Origin: Phycisphaerae bacterium | GTDB lineage: Bacteria; Planctomycetota; Phycisphaerae; Sedimentisphaerales; Anaerohalosphaeraceae | Direction: 5' to 3' | Assembly: GCA_016782835.1 (NCBI GenBank) | Contig: JADHXS010000003.1 | Location: forward strand, 1 to 50,074 | DNA length: 50,074 nt | In this document: positions 6,528 through 15,426 of the stretch, piece after piece | Position numbering within the stretch: the first letter of the stretch is position 1 | Layout: every line of letters starts with the position of its first letter | Program-made: the position numbers and the translations under genes | The notes under the pieces: generated by a model | What the model saw: only the letters and a program-made list of their open reading frames with translations | Told to the model about the DNA's origin: nothing | Database searches by the model: none

Positions 6528-7553
6528 TTGACGGACGGCAGGAATACAACAAAAAAGTCTTATGCATCACTGATCATTCGGTTGGCGATTGCGGGCGTTG
6601 CCTGCTGGATTATTTATCAGAAAATCGACCCGGGCGAATTGGCTGGTGCGTTCGAGCGATTGCGCCTGTCCACATTACTCCTTGCCGTGCTGGTGTTTAA
6701 TGCGGGGGTGTGCCTGATCGGAACGCGATGGTGGGTGTTTATGCGGGCCCAGGATATTCGTGTGCCGTTGTTTCTGGCCATCAAGCTGATATTTCTGGGA
6801 CAATTTTTTACGAATTTCATGCCGAGTGCCGTCGGCGGCGACGTGGTTCGGGCGTGGTATGTATCCCGGCATACGCATAAACGGCTTCAGGCGGCATTAG
6901 GTGTGGCTGTGGACCGGTTGATGGGGTTGGCCGCAACGTTTATCTTAGCAATCACAAGTTATTTGTTATTTATGCGTGGGCAGGGGATATTTCAGGTCAG
7001 CCGGAAGGGGCCGAGCCGAATCAGTGCTTTTTTTGACAGACATCCCGTTTCAGTGTATCAGGTCTTGCTAATTGTCATCATTTTTGTCGGAATTTTGTTT
7101 TTCTTTGCCGGTTTTTTTAATTTAAAGCAATTTTTCAAGCGGATTTATGGTCATTTTATCCATCTTTTTGGCCAATTAAAAGAAGTATTATTCGTTTACT
7201 ACCATCATCCGCTGGTCTTGATTTTTGGACTTTTGGTAACCATTTTACTACAAAGTGCGGTTATCTTGTCACTATGGCTTGTAGGAAGGGATTTGGGGAT
7301 GAGTGCCGAAATTCGGTTCTATTTTGTCTTTTTCCCGATGGTCTGGGTGATCGGGTCGATTCCCGTCAGCATTGCGGGGATTGGAATTCTCGAAGGGGGG
7401 ATTATTTTGCTGTTTGTGCAGTTTACCGGAGCCGCCCCGGAAGCAGGAATTGCGCTGGCTCTTTGTCAGCGTCTGACGTGGGTGATTGCTTCGGTTCCGG
7501 GGATGGCGGTCCACCTGAGCGGATCCCATCGCCATAAAGAGCAATCCGGTTAG
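6528..7553 (+). CDS. UPF0104 / lysylphosphatidylglycerol-synthase-like membrane protein
   Basis: A 341-residue integral membrane protein with about eight predicted helices. It carries the family hallmarks 'FLGQFFTNFMPSAVGGDVVR' near residue 90 and 'SIAGIGILEGGI' near residue 285. The family covers the flippase-like part of MprF and AglD-type proteins; the exact substrate (lipid-linked sugar or aminoacyl lipid) cannot be read from sequence. There is no C-terminal aminoacyl-transferase domain, so a flippase-like or uncharacterised role is more likely than lysyl-lipid synthesis. The start codon is TTG, with AGGAA about eight bases upstream; no ATG is available before the first helix. It begins the long plus-strand run ending at 18357. 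Confidence 0.8.
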   Translation: MTDGRNTTKKSYASLIIRLAIAGVACWIIYQKIDPGELAGAFERLRLSTLLLAVLVFNAGVCLIGTRWWVFMRAQDIRVPLFLAIKLIFLGQFFTNFMPSAVGGDVVRAWYVSRHTHKRLQAALGVAVDRLMGLAATFILAITSYLLFMRGQGIFQVSRKGPSRISAFFDRHPVSVYQVLLIVIIFVGILFFFAGFFNLKQFFKRIYGHFIHLFGQLKEVLFVYYHHPLVLIFGLLVTILLQSAVILSLWLVGRDLGMSAEIRFYFVFFPMVWVIGSIPVSIAGIGILEGGIILLFVQFTGAAPEAGIALALCQRLTWVIASVPGMAVHLSGSHRHKEQSG

Positions 7554-7560
7554 ATTTTTA

Positions 7561-7589
7561 TTGACGAATTTACCTATTCCGTCCATAAT
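7561..7589 (+). promoter_or_regulatory. Promoter upstream of the DUF502 gene
   Basis: TTGACG at 7561-7566 and CATAAT at 7584-7589 are separated by 17 bases. A start near 7596 would lie after the TTG codon at 7595, which argues for one of the downstream ATG codons as the DUF502 start. Confidence 0.5.
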
Positions 7590-7693
7590 ACCGGTTGTAT
7601 GATAGGGTTGGGGCTAAAACAGATGAAATTTTATCACAAATTGTGATATTTACGATATTTATTGGCACGATGCCAGGGACAGTGTACGCAGCG

Positions 7694-8518
7694 ATGCAAG
7701 CGGTTAAAAATTTCAGGACATACTTTTTTCGGGGGTTGGCGGCCTTACTGCCTACGATCCTGACGATATGGATATTTTGGCAGTGCTATGTTTTTATTCA
7801 GGAAAAGGTGAGTATCCATATTAACCGCGGCGTTGTTTACGGAACTGTTGTGCTGATTGATTGGTATCCACCGATTACCGATGAAGACAAACAAGCCTAT
7901 GCGATAGCGCAGAACCCACAGTTATTGGGTGATAACGAAAAAATTGCTCAGCGGATTCAGGATAAAGATATTATTTATGGAACTCGGATTGCTGTGGCCG
8001 AACAGTTCTGGGTCTACGGCCGCGGCCAGGTAACAGGATTTGTCGTTGCGATTATCGGTGTTTGTGCCATCGGTGCGTTTTTGGCCAGTGTGATGGGGCG
8101 TACGCTTTGGCACGTGATCGAGAAGACGCTAATGAACCTACCGCTGATCAAACAAGTATATCCCTATATTAAACAGGTAACAGATTTTCTGCTGGCGAAG
8201 AAAAACCTGAGGTTCAATAAAGTCGTTGCTTTTGAGTATCCGAGAAAGGGGACCTGGTCGATTGGCCTGGTGACGGGCGATGGACTTAGGAAAGTTGTCA
8301 GTTCTGTGAAACGGGAGTTATTGACGGTGTTTGTCCCGACGTCTCCGACACCATTTACGGGATACGTCATTATGGTGCCGAAAGATGAGGCGATCGAACT
8401 GGAGATGTCAATCGAAGAGGCACTGCGATTCGTGATCAGCGGCGGAGTGATTACTCCCGCTGAGCATTTGGCGTTTGAGGCGTCGAGAAAATCTCCGGAT
8501 AACGTGATGGAACAATGA
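7694..8518 (+). CDS. DUF502 family membrane protein
   Basis: The conserved opening is 'FRTYFFRGLAALLPTILTIW', with the first membrane helix at once after the start and a second helix around 'FVVAIIGVCAIGAFLASVMG'. The soluble C-terminal part contains 'VFVPTSPTPFTGYVIMVPK', a DUF502 signature. The ORF track starts at TTG 7595, but a promoter-like -10 box lies immediately before that codon, and family members normally begin only a few residues before the first helix. I therefore prefer ATG 7694 (AGGGA 14 bases upstream); ATG 7670 is the alternative. Function of the family is unknown in bacteria. The next gene, hpf, follows after 35 bases. Confidence 0.82.
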   Translation: MQAVKNFRTYFFRGLAALLPTILTIWIFWQCYVFIQEKVSIHINRGVVYGTVVLIDWYPPITDEDKQAYAIAQNPQLLGDNEKIAQRIQDKDIIYGTRIAVAEQFWVYGRGQVTGFVVAIIGVCAIGAFLASVMGRTLWHVIEKTLMNLPLIKQVYPYIKQVTDFLLAKKNLRFNKVVAFEYPRKGTWSIGLVTGDGLRKVVSSVKRELLTVFVPTSPTPFTGYVIMVPKDEAIELEMSIEEALRFVISGGVITPAEHLAFEASRKSPDNVMEQ

Positions 8519-8553
8519 AAAGAATGTTATTTTAGAGAAATCAGGAGGTACAG

Positions 8554-8916
8554 ATGCTTTTTACCATTACCGGTAAACACATCGAAATTACCGATGCGAT
8601 GCGAATGCATGCACAGGAAAAGATTGAAAAGCTGCCGCGTTATTTTAACAGTATCAGCCAGATCGAAGTGATCGTGGAAGGCAACGAGGGCAGCAAGCAA
8701 AGCGTGGAAATAATCGTTCATGCTGAACATAGCGACTTGCTGATCGCCAAAGAAGTCGGCGATGATATGTACGCATGCATTGACCTTGCAATTCATAAAC
8801 TTGAACGTCAATTGCGAAAAGCAAAAGAAAAACAACGCAGCCATAAACGTACGGTTGATGTTGAGCCGTTACAATCCGGACCTGTTTTAGAATCGGAAGA
8901 AGATAATGCGGTCTGA
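8554..8916 (+). CDS. hpf: Ribosome hibernation promoting factor (short HPF/RaiA type)
   Basis: The 120-residue protein begins 'ITGKHIEITDAMRMHAQEKI' and ends in a Lys-rich helix ('KLERQLRKAKEKQRSHK'), as in the HPF/YfiA family, which binds the 30S decoding region in stationary phase. It lacks the C-terminal dimerisation domain of long HPF, so it is the short type that works with RMF or alone. The acidic tail (residues 100-120) is typical of RaiA-like proteins. The ribosome binding site AGGAGGT is the strongest in the window. Its place directly before an EIIA gene matches the rpoN-hpf-ptsN order of proteobacteria, without rpoN here. Confidence 0.92.
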   Translation: MLFTITGKHIEITDAMRMHAQEKIEKLPRYFNSISQIEVIVEGNEGSKQSVEIIVHAEHSDLLIAKEVGDDMYACIDLAIHKLERQLRKAKEKQRSHKRTVDVEPLQSGPVLESEEDNAV

Positions 8917-8975
8917 AACGGTTCTGGAAAGCGGCTTGCAGGATAGAAAATAAATGCTGTGTCTAAGGAGATTTT

Positions 8976-9449
8976 ATGAAGTTAGCAGATATCGTTTGTG
9001 TTGGCGCCATTATTCCGCAATTGGAGTCAAGGGAGCGGGATGGGGTGATTCATGAGCTGATTCAAGCTTTACTTAAAAACAAAAAACACGCTAAAATCGA
9101 TCCCAAAGCATTGGCCAAAGCAGTCATTAAGCGGGAAAATGAGGCCAGCACCGGCATCGGCAAAGGGGTGGCGGTACCGCATGTCAAGCATGAAGCCGTT
9201 ACCGAACCCATTGCGGTTGTTGGTTGTTCGTCGGAGGGCATCGATTTTATTTCGTTGGATAAGCAGCCGGTTTATTCGGTGTTTCTGCTGCTTAGCCCGG
9301 CGGATGAACCGGACAAGCATTTGCAGGCGATGGAAACCATATTCAGGAATTTGCAGAAAGATGATTTTCGTCGTTTCCTTCGTCAGGTTCGGAATCGAGA
9401 AGATGTGATAGAGGCGATCAAGGACGCTGATGAGTCGTCTGCAGAATAA
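8976..9449 (+). CDS. ptsN: PTS EIIA domain protein (PtsN-like, nitrogen-type)
   Basis: A stand-alone 157-residue EIIA of the fructose/nitrogen superfamily. The phosphorylated His is H69 in 'GKGVAVPHVKH', in the usual place, and 'LLLSPADEPDKHLQAM' is the standard second motif. No EIIB or EIIC domain is fused or nearby, and the phosphate donor genes ptsH and ptsI follow directly, so a regulatory phosphorelay rather than sugar uptake is likely. The ribosome binding site AAGGAG lies eight bases before the ATG. The gene symbol is by analogy; specific targets cannot be inferred. Confidence 0.85.
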   Translation: MKLADIVCVGAIIPQLESRERDGVIHELIQALLKNKKHAKIDPKALAKAVIKRENEASTGIGKGVAVPHVKHEAVTEPIAVVGCSSEGIDFISLDKQPVYSVFLLLSPADEPDKHLQAMETIFRNLQKDDFRRFLRQVRNREDVIEAIKDADESSAE

Positions 9450-9500
9450 GGTTGGCAGACCATAAACAAAAAGACGGGAGCCCAGAACGAAAGATGAACT

Positions 9501-9806
9501 GTGTCTAAACTGACATACGAAACTGAAGCAGAAGTCAAAAGTCCGGATGGACTGCATATGCGTCCGGCGATGCTGTTTGTGGATTTGGCAAATACATTTG
9601 AGTCAGACATCACAGTCAGCAATGGGGATATGACGATTGACGCTAAAAGCATTATGCAAATGACGATGCTCGCTGCGACTCATGGAACACGTTTGAAGAT
9701 TCGAGCGGAAGGTCCGGATGCTCAAAAGGCGGCACAATCTCTTCGGGAGTTGCTGGAAAGTCAGCTTATAGGTGATTCGACGGCTGTGAGCGAAAAGGAA
9801 GGATAG
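9501..9806 (+). CDS. ptsH: Phosphocarrier protein HPr
   Basis: HPr receives phosphate from Enzyme I on H19 ('DGLHMRPA') and passes it to EIIA proteins. 'DAKSIMQMTMLAATHG' contains S50, the counterpart of the regulatory Ser46 of Gram-positive HPr, though no HPr kinase is in the window. At 101 residues it is slightly long because of a short N-terminal and C-terminal extension. The start is GTG at 9501; the nearest ATG is out of frame. The gene sits between EIIA and Enzyme I with gaps of 51 and 8 bases, so the three are surely one operon. Confidence 0.92.
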   Translation: MSKLTYETEAEVKSPDGLHMRPAMLFVDLANTFESDITVSNGDMTIDAKSIMQMTMLAATHGTRLKIRAEGPDAQKAAQSLRELLESQLIGDSTAVSEKEG

Positions 9807-9814
9807 AAAACTCG

Positions 9815-11551
9815 ATGGAGATCAGAAAGGGAATTGCAGTTTCGCCCGGTATTGCAATAGCAAAGCCGATGGTGATCGATTCGAAAGATTACCGGATCCC
9901 CAGACGGTCTATCATGCCCTCACAACGCGATAAGGAAATTCAACGCTTACGAAAAGCCTTTTCGAAGGCCATTTTAGAATTGGAAAACCTCGGATCGTCG
10001 AAGGCGATACAGGAAGGTAAAATCGGCGATATTTTTGCTGTTCATATGCGTTTTTTGAAAGACCGCAGTTTCCGTAAACGGGTGACGGATTTCATTTCGA
10101 AAGACTTGGTGACCGCCGAATATGCTGTGTCCACAATTTTACGAGAAATCGCTTCACACTTTGCCGGGATTGACGATGCTTATATCAGTGAACGGGCGGC
10201 AGATATTTTTGACATTGAAAAGCGCTTATTGACTCATCTTCTCGGAAAAAAACAGGAAGAGGTTGATCATTTACGTGAAGAAGTAGTGATCCTTGCGGCT
10301 GATTTAACACCCACCCAAACTGCAGGATTTAATAAATCATTTGTGAAGGGATTTGCGACGGAAAAAGGGGGGCGCACCAGCCATACGGCGATTGTGGCTC
10401 GTTCGCTGGGGATTCCCGCGGTAGTGGCCTTAGGTGATTTATCCTCTGAAGTACCGCCGGAGTGCGTGGTGATTGTTGACGGCAATCGCGGTGTTGTGAT
10501 TATAGACCCGGATGATGACACGCTGAAACAATACGATGTGTATGCCCAACAGATGACCCAGTTTGTTCATGAACTGGACCAGCTTCAGGAATTACCGGCT
10601 GAAACCCGGGATGGTGTTCATATCAAAATGTTGGGAAATATCGAATTTCCGGATGAAGCCGAGCAAATCATTGAAAAAGGCGGTGAAGGAATCGGGCTTT
10701 ATCGAACGGAGTTTTTGTTTCTGTATGGCGGCCAGGAACCCACAGAGGAAGATCATTATAATGCGTATGCAGAGGCGATACGTGCTGTCGGCGATAAGCC
10801 GGTTGTTATTCGTACCATGGATTTAGGGGCAGACAAACTTCCCCATACAAGGTGGCACCCGAATGAAACCAATCCTGTCCTGGGACTGCGTTCGATACGC
10901 TATTGCCTGCAGGATCTTTCCTTGTTCAAAACCCAGTTGCGGGCAATCCTGCGTGCCTCTGTCCTGGGAGATGTACGTGTTATGTTTCCCCTCATAACGA
11001 ATCTTCAGGAGCTGCGCCAGGCCAAAATGATTCTTCGAGATGTCATGGAAGACCTGGATGAATTTGCAGTCCCCTACAATGCGGATTTGCCGGTGGGAAT
11101 TATGATCGAAACCCCCAGTTCGGCCTTGACGGCTTCATTATTAGCCAATGAATCATCATTTTTCAGTGTTGGAACCAATGACCTGATTCAGTATACCCTT
11201 GCGGTGGACCGTGCTAACGAGCATGTCTCAACGCTGTTTTCCGCTGCAGAGCCTGCTGTTTTGTATTTGATACGCAGTGTCATTCATGAGTCGTACAAAG
11301 CCGGAATCGGTTTGAGCATTTGCGGTGAAATTGCTTCGGATCCTGAGTTTATCATGCTGCTTTTGGGAATGGGCGTTCGGACGCTGTCGCTGGCTCCGCC
11401 GATGATTCCGGAAATCAAAAAAATTATTCGTTCCGTGACGATTGAAGAATGCAATAAATTATCACGTGCCGTATCAACCATGGATTCAGCCAGACAGATC
11501 AAAAATTATTTACGGGATGCGGCGATACGCATTCTGCCGGAAACATTTTAG
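9815..11551 (+). CDS. ptsI: Phosphoenolpyruvate-protein phosphotransferase (Enzyme I)
   Basis: Enzyme I takes phosphate from PEP onto H190 ('GGRTSHTAIVARSLGIPAV') and transfers it to HPr. The N-terminal HPr-binding helices span about residues 1-145, and the PEP barrel carries 'GIGLYRTEFLF', 'MDLGADK' and 'FSVGTNDLIQYTLAVDR'. The usual 'CGEMAGDP' motif reads 'CGEIASDP', a mild variation that keeps the Cys and Glu. The 578-residue length matches ordinary Enzyme I, and there is no GAF domain, so it is not PtsP. It starts eight bases after ptsH. With hpf, EIIA and HPr it forms the phosphorelay block of the plus-strand run. Confidence 0.94.
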   Translation: MEIRKGIAVSPGIAIAKPMVIDSKDYRIPRRSIMPSQRDKEIQRLRKAFSKAILELENLGSSKAIQEGKIGDIFAVHMRFLKDRSFRKRVTDFISKDLVTAEYAVSTILREIASHFAGIDDAYISERAADIFDIEKRLLTHLLGKKQEEVDHLREEVVILAADLTPTQTAGFNKSFVKGFATEKGGRTSHTAIVARSLGIPAVVALGDLSSEVPPECVVIVDGNRGVVIIDPDDDTLKQYDVYAQQMTQFVHELDQLQELPAETRDGVHIKMLGNIEFPDEAEQIIEKGGEGIGLYRTEFLFLYGGQEPTEEDHYNAYAEAIRAVGDKPVVIRTMDLGADKLPHTRWHPNETNPVLGLRSIRYCLQDLSLFKTQLRAILRASVLGDVRVMFPLITNLQELRQAKMILRDVMEDLDEFAVPYNADLPVGIMIETPSSALTASLLANESSFFSVGTNDLIQYTLAVDRANEHVSTLFSAAEPAVLYLIRSVIHESYKAGIGLSICGEIASDPEFIMLLLGMGVRTLSLAPPMIPEIKKIIRSVTIEECNKLSRAVSTMDSARQIKNYLRDAAIRILPETF

Positions 11552-11617
11552 CGTCAAGAATGAAATACCGGACTTCTTAACCGGTTGAGAATTTCAAACG
11601 ATAGTAAAATATTATAT

Positions 11618-12295
11618 ATGCAGGAAAAACGACAAACATTGATCGCGGATTTCGCAATTCAGGGACGATTGGCTTATTTGTCGCATCAGGAAACATTGAC
11701 GATGTTACAACGGGCTCTTTTGCGGGCGGAGGTGCCTGTTGCATTTTCCAGAGGATTTAATCCTCGACCGCGTCTATCCATCCCGCTGCCTCGCAGTGTC
11801 GGAACGCAATCCGGCACAGAGCGGCTCTGTGCCGTCCTTTTGACAGAAAACCCAATCCGTGCTGCGGATGTCTCATCTCGGTTTACCAAACAGCTTCCGG
11901 CAGATTGTGTCCTTCTGGACGTTCAGTGTGTTGAAGGGAAACGCTCTTTTTATCCGAGTGGTGTTCGTTATGTATTCACCCTGTTAGAAAATCTTGATAG
12001 TGACCGACAGCATTATTTTGCGGATTGCCAGGCCGACATCGAAGCAGGCCGGCCGATTGAGGTGCAGCGATATCGGGCCAAAAAGAAAACGCAGCAGCCG
12101 TTCGATATCTCCCCCTTTGTTGAGCAACTTTGTTTTTCAGAAAACCAGGTGGAGATTTTCTGCCGTGTCAGTCAGGAAGGAAGCGTGCGAATCGATGAAT
12201 TGATGCAATGGCTGCATCTTGAAGCCGATCAATTAAAAGAACCTGTCAAACGGACAGAAATTCAATGGGAACAGAATTCTCAGGAGCATAACTAA
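11618..12295 (+). CDS. DUF2344 (TIGR03936) radical-SAM-linked protein
   Basis: The N-terminal half ('LAYLSHQETLTMLQRALLRA' and 'VAFSRGFNPRPRLSIPLP') is the clear signature of TIGR03936/DUF2344. This domain is normally encoded next to, or fused with, a radical SAM protein of the TIGR03960 family and upstream of an RNase E/G gene. The RNase G gene follows after two bases, as expected, but no TIGR03960 gene precedes it: the upstream neighbour is ptsI. The ORF track starts at TTG 11585; I prefer ATG 11618 because family members begin just before the 'ADFAIQGRLAYLSH' strand. Neither start has a clear ribosome binding site. The molecular role is unknown. Confidence 0.85.
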   Translation: MQEKRQTLIADFAIQGRLAYLSHQETLTMLQRALLRAEVPVAFSRGFNPRPRLSIPLPRSVGTQSGTERLCAVLLTENPIRAADVSSRFTKQLPADCVLLDVQCVEGKRSFYPSGVRYVFTLLENLDSDRQHYFADCQADIEAGRPIEVQRYRAKKKTQQPFDISPFVEQLCFSENQVEIFCRVSQEGSVRIDELMQWLHLEADQLKEPVKRTEIQWEQNSQEHN

Positions 12296-12297
12296 GA

Positions 12298-13821
12298 ATG
12301 GCAAGAGAAATGCTAATTAACGTTTCGGAAGGTGAAGAATGCCGCGTCGCCGTGGTTGAAGACGGTTCACTGGAAGAACTCTATACCGAGCGATTTCACC
12401 TGGCCAGCCATGTCGGCAATATTTACAAAGGCCGGATTGTCAATGTTGAACCCGGTATCCAGGCGGCATTTATCGATTTTGGTTTGGAGAAAAACGGTTT
12501 TTTACATATCAGCGACATCCATCCGCGTTATTTCGGTAAAAAGGAAACGATTGAAAATATCGGCCGACGAAAAGCATTAAAGCAGCGTCCTCCGATTCAA
12601 AAGTGCCTGAAGAAAGGACAGGATATTATTGTTCAGGTTACAAAGGAAGGAATCAATACCAAGGGCCCGACACTGACAACCTATATTTCACTGCCCGGAA
12701 AATATCTTGTTCTGATGCCGTGGATGACAGGGGTTGGGGTTTCACAGAAAATCGAAGAAGAGGAAGAACGTAAAAAGCTGCGTGAAGTGGTCGAATCCGT
12801 TTCGCTGCCCAAAAATGCGGGTGTTATCATTCGTACCGCTGCAATGCTGGCGAAAAAACGTGAGCTCCAAAATGATATCAATTATTTGAAGCGGCTCTGG
12901 CGAGTCATCAATAAGCGAATCGAAACCGAAAACTCCCCCGTCGAGGTTTATCAGGAATCCGACTTAGCGATTCGGACCGTTCGGGATATTTTTGACAGTT
13001 CCATACGAAAAATCTTCTGTGACAATGAACAGGTAACCCGAAAAATTCGTGATTTTCTTTCGATTGTCCAGCCCCGGCTTAAGCGACGGGCCACCTACTA
13101 CGACGGAAAGAGTCCGTTATTTCACAAGTACAATATTGAAAAGGAAATCGAAAAAATCCAGTCCAGTCATGTTGAATTAAAAAGCGGCGGTTCTCTGGTC
13201 ATTGAACAGACCGAAGCGCTGGTCGCAATTGATGTCAATAGCGGCAAATACCGTAAACAGTCCAATGCCGAACAGACGGCGTTTAAAATTAATCAGGAAG
13301 CTGTGGTTGAAATTGTGCGGCAGTTAAAACTACGTGATATGGGGGGGCTGATCATCTGTGATTTTATTGACATGCGGGATAACAAACATCGGCGTGAGAT
13401 TGAGAAAATTTTTCGTGAGCAGCTTCGTTCGGATCGTGCTCGCTCGCGTGCTTTACGGATGAGTGCTTTCGGTCTGATCGAACTAACACGTCAGCGGATG
13501 CGTCCTTCGCTGCAATCGAGTACCTATTTAACCTGTCCCCATTGTCACGGAAGCGGTGTGGTTAAAAGTTTTGAATCTCAGTCCATCGAGATTTTAAGAA
13601 TGATCCGTTTAGCCGCCTCTAAAAAGGAGATTTGCAGGATTGAAGTCATGGTGTCTGCTGATGTTGCGAACTTCCTGCAAAATCGCCGTCGGGTTGTTCT
13701 TACTCAAATTGAAGAAACATTAGAGAAAGCGATTGTGATTCATCCGAATTTTCTGGGAACGACCGGTGAGCAGAAAATCGTTTGTTATGATGAACGCGGA
13801 GCGGTCGTCAAGTTTGGATGA
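12298..13821 (+). CDS. rng: Ribonuclease G/E family endoribonuclease
   Basis: A single-strand RNA endonuclease for rRNA 5' maturation and mRNA decay. An S1 domain occupies about residues 35-130 ('GNIYKGRIVNVEPGIQAAFI'). The DNase I-like catalytic domain supplies the metal-binding aspartates in 'VAIDVNSGK' and 'ICDFIDM', and the zinc-link 'CPHCHGSGVV' is present. At 507 residues it is RNase G sized, with no degradosome scaffold tail. It follows the DUF2344 gene after two bases, the usual association. The stop lies 13 bases before the kdsD start. Confidence 0.93.
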   Translation: MAREMLINVSEGEECRVAVVEDGSLEELYTERFHLASHVGNIYKGRIVNVEPGIQAAFIDFGLEKNGFLHISDIHPRYFGKKETIENIGRRKALKQRPPIQKCLKKGQDIIVQVTKEGINTKGPTLTTYISLPGKYLVLMPWMTGVGVSQKIEEEEERKKLREVVESVSLPKNAGVIIRTAAMLAKKRELQNDINYLKRLWRVINKRIETENSPVEVYQESDLAIRTVRDIFDSSIRKIFCDNEQVTRKIRDFLSIVQPRLKRRATYYDGKSPLFHKYNIEKEIEKIQSSHVELKSGGSLVIEQTEALVAIDVNSGKYRKQSNAEQTAFKINQEAVVEIVRQLKLRDMGGLIICDFIDMRDNKHRREIEKIFREQLRSDRARSRALRMSAFGLIELTRQRMRPSLQSSTYLTCPHCHGSGVVKSFESQSIEILRMIRLAASKKEICRIEVMVSADVANFLQNRRRVVLTQIEETLEKAIVIHPNFLGTTGEQKIVCYDERGAVVKFG

Positions 13822-13834
13822 AGGGAGTTTTCAA

Positions 13835-14857
13835 ATGCTCAATAAAGAAAAGACAAATGCAGCTTCCGCCAATACGGGAGCAATTGATATTGATTTTGCG
13901 GAACGTGTGATTCAAGCGGAGGGCCGTGCTGTAATGGGATTGTCTGTTTTGGCACGGCAACCTGTTTTTGAAGAAACGGTTCGACAATTTCTGGAGTGTA
14001 GTGGTTCTGTGATTGTTACGGGCATGGGCAAAGCGGGGATTGTCGCCCATAAGATCAGTGCGACCCTGGCGTCGACAGGGACGGCCAGTCATTTTCTGCA
14101 TCCGGCTGAAGCGGTTCACGGAGATTTGGGCAGGATTCAGACCAATGATATTGTATTGGCACTGAGTCACAGCGGTGAGAGCGAAGAGATTGTTCGTTTA
14201 ATTGAGCCGTTGAAGCAGCGGGAAATAAAGCTCATTTCGATTGTCGGAGATTCGCAGTCACGTCTGGCGGTTCACAGTGATATTGTGTTGTGTATGGGAA
14301 TGCTGACGGAGGCGTGCCCACTGGGCGTGGCCCCGACGGTTTCAACAACCTGTATGCTTGCACTGGGCGATGCACTGGCACTGACAACGATGAAAGCTCG
14401 TGATTTCAGTGTCGAAGATTATGCCCGATTCCACCCGGCCGGAGCGTTGGGCCGAAAACTGCTGACGGTCGGGCAAACCATGTGGTTCAAGCCCGGTGAG
14501 TCGCTTCCGCTGGCGATGCTGGATGATACAATTGAAGAAATGCTGGTAAAAAATGAAACGACTAAGCGTCGTGGTGCAGTCATGGTGACGGATGCATCCG
14601 GGAAATTGGCGGGTATTATTACGGATGCGGATTTACGGCGTGCCATGGCCAAAAGCGGCGTCGCCGTTTTTGCCTGCAAAACAGCCGAGTTAATGACACC
14701 AAATTGTAAACGGGTACGAGAAGATGCCTTAGCCGCTGAAGCGATGGCGATTTTTCATAAGTATCGTATCGATGAATTGCCGGTTATCGATGCCGACGAT
14801 AAACCGGTTGGGCTGATCGATGTTCAGGATATTGTTGCGATTAAGATTGTAGGATGA
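13835..14857 (+). CDS. kdsD: D-arabinose 5-phosphate isomerase (KpsF/GutQ type)
   Basis: It converts ribulose 5-phosphate to arabinose 5-phosphate, the first committed step to KDO for lipopolysaccharide. The SIS domain includes 'VIVTGMGKAGIVAHKISATL' and 'VLALSHSGESEEIV'. 'HPAGALGRKLL' marks the end of the isomerase part, and two CBS repeats follow (from about residue 210 to the end). The ORF track begins at 13766 inside rng; ATG 13835 is much better, with AAGGGAG at 13821-13827. The stop overlaps the kdsC start by four bases (ATGA), so the two are translationally coupled. Confidence 0.94.
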   Translation: MLNKEKTNAASANTGAIDIDFAERVIQAEGRAVMGLSVLARQPVFEETVRQFLECSGSVIVTGMGKAGIVAHKISATLASTGTASHFLHPAEAVHGDLGRIQTNDIVLALSHSGESEEIVRLIEPLKQREIKLISIVGDSQSRLAVHSDIVLCMGMLTEACPLGVAPTVSTTCMLALGDALALTTMKARDFSVEDYARFHPAGALGRKLLTVGQTMWFKPGESLPLAMLDDTIEEMLVKNETTKRRGAVMVTDASGKLAGIITDADLRRAMAKSGVAVFACKTAELMTPNCKRVREDALAAEAMAIFHKYRIDELPVIDADDKPVGLIDVQDIVAIKIVG

Positions 14858-15381
14858 TTTTTATGATGGACGTGGACTTTTCAAAGTTCAGATTACTGGT
14901 CATGGATGTGGATGGTGTTTTAACGGATGGGGGGATTATTATCCATTCCGATGGGACGGAAAGTAAACGTTTTCATGTCATGGATGGGCATCGCATCAAG
15001 ATGTGGCAGCGGGCGGGGCTTGAGGCGGCGATTATTAGCGGCCGACAGACGGAAACGACCGTCTTGCGTGCCAAACAGCTTGGGATTAAGCGGATATTAC
15101 AAGACTGTAAGGAAAAACTGCCGGTGTTTGAATCGTTGCTGGCCGCGACCGGATTCTCGCCCGATGAGGTTGTCTGTATCGGTGATGACTTAATGGATAT
15201 TCCGCTCATTAAACGGGCCGGGTTTGGTGTTGCGGTTGCAAATGCGGCAAATGAATTAAAAACTGTTGCTGATTATGTCACCTCCCGGAACGGCGGCGAC
15301 GGGGCAGTCGCGGAGGTGATTGAGATGATTCTCAAAAATAGCGGAACATGGGACTCGCTAATACAGCGGTATCTGGTATAA
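14854..15381 (+). CDS. kdsC: 3-deoxy-manno-octulosonate-8-phosphatase
   Basis: KdsC removes the phosphate from KDO 8-phosphate. The HAD motif I is 'MDVDGVLTDG' with the nucleophile Asp in its first DxD; 'IISGRQTE' is motif II and 'CIGDDLMDIPL' is motif IV. The 175-residue cap-less form (type C0) matches the family. The start overlaps kdsD by four bases; ATG codons at 14863 and 14866 are possible alternatives. kdsA and kdsB are not in the window. The next gene continues the E. coli-like kdsD-kdsC-lptC order. Confidence 0.94.
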   Translation: MIFMMDVDFSKFRLLVMDVDGVLTDGGIIIHSDGTESKRFHVMDGHRIKMWQRAGLEAAIISGRQTETTVLRAKQLGIKRILQDCKEKLPVFESLLAATGFSPDEVVCIGDDLMDIPLIKRAGFGVAVANAANELKTVADYVTSRNGGDGAVAEVIEMILKNSGTWDSLIQRYLV

Positions 15382-15426
15382 TAAATCAGCTTAAAATGAT
15401 TTAGCGTTATAAACGAGTTTTATCAA

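Noticed and set aside
10267-11551. Enzyme I with altered 'CGEIASDP' motif as a sign of inactivity
   Set aside because: The Cys and Glu are kept and all other PEP-site motifs are normal, so it is best read as an active enzyme.
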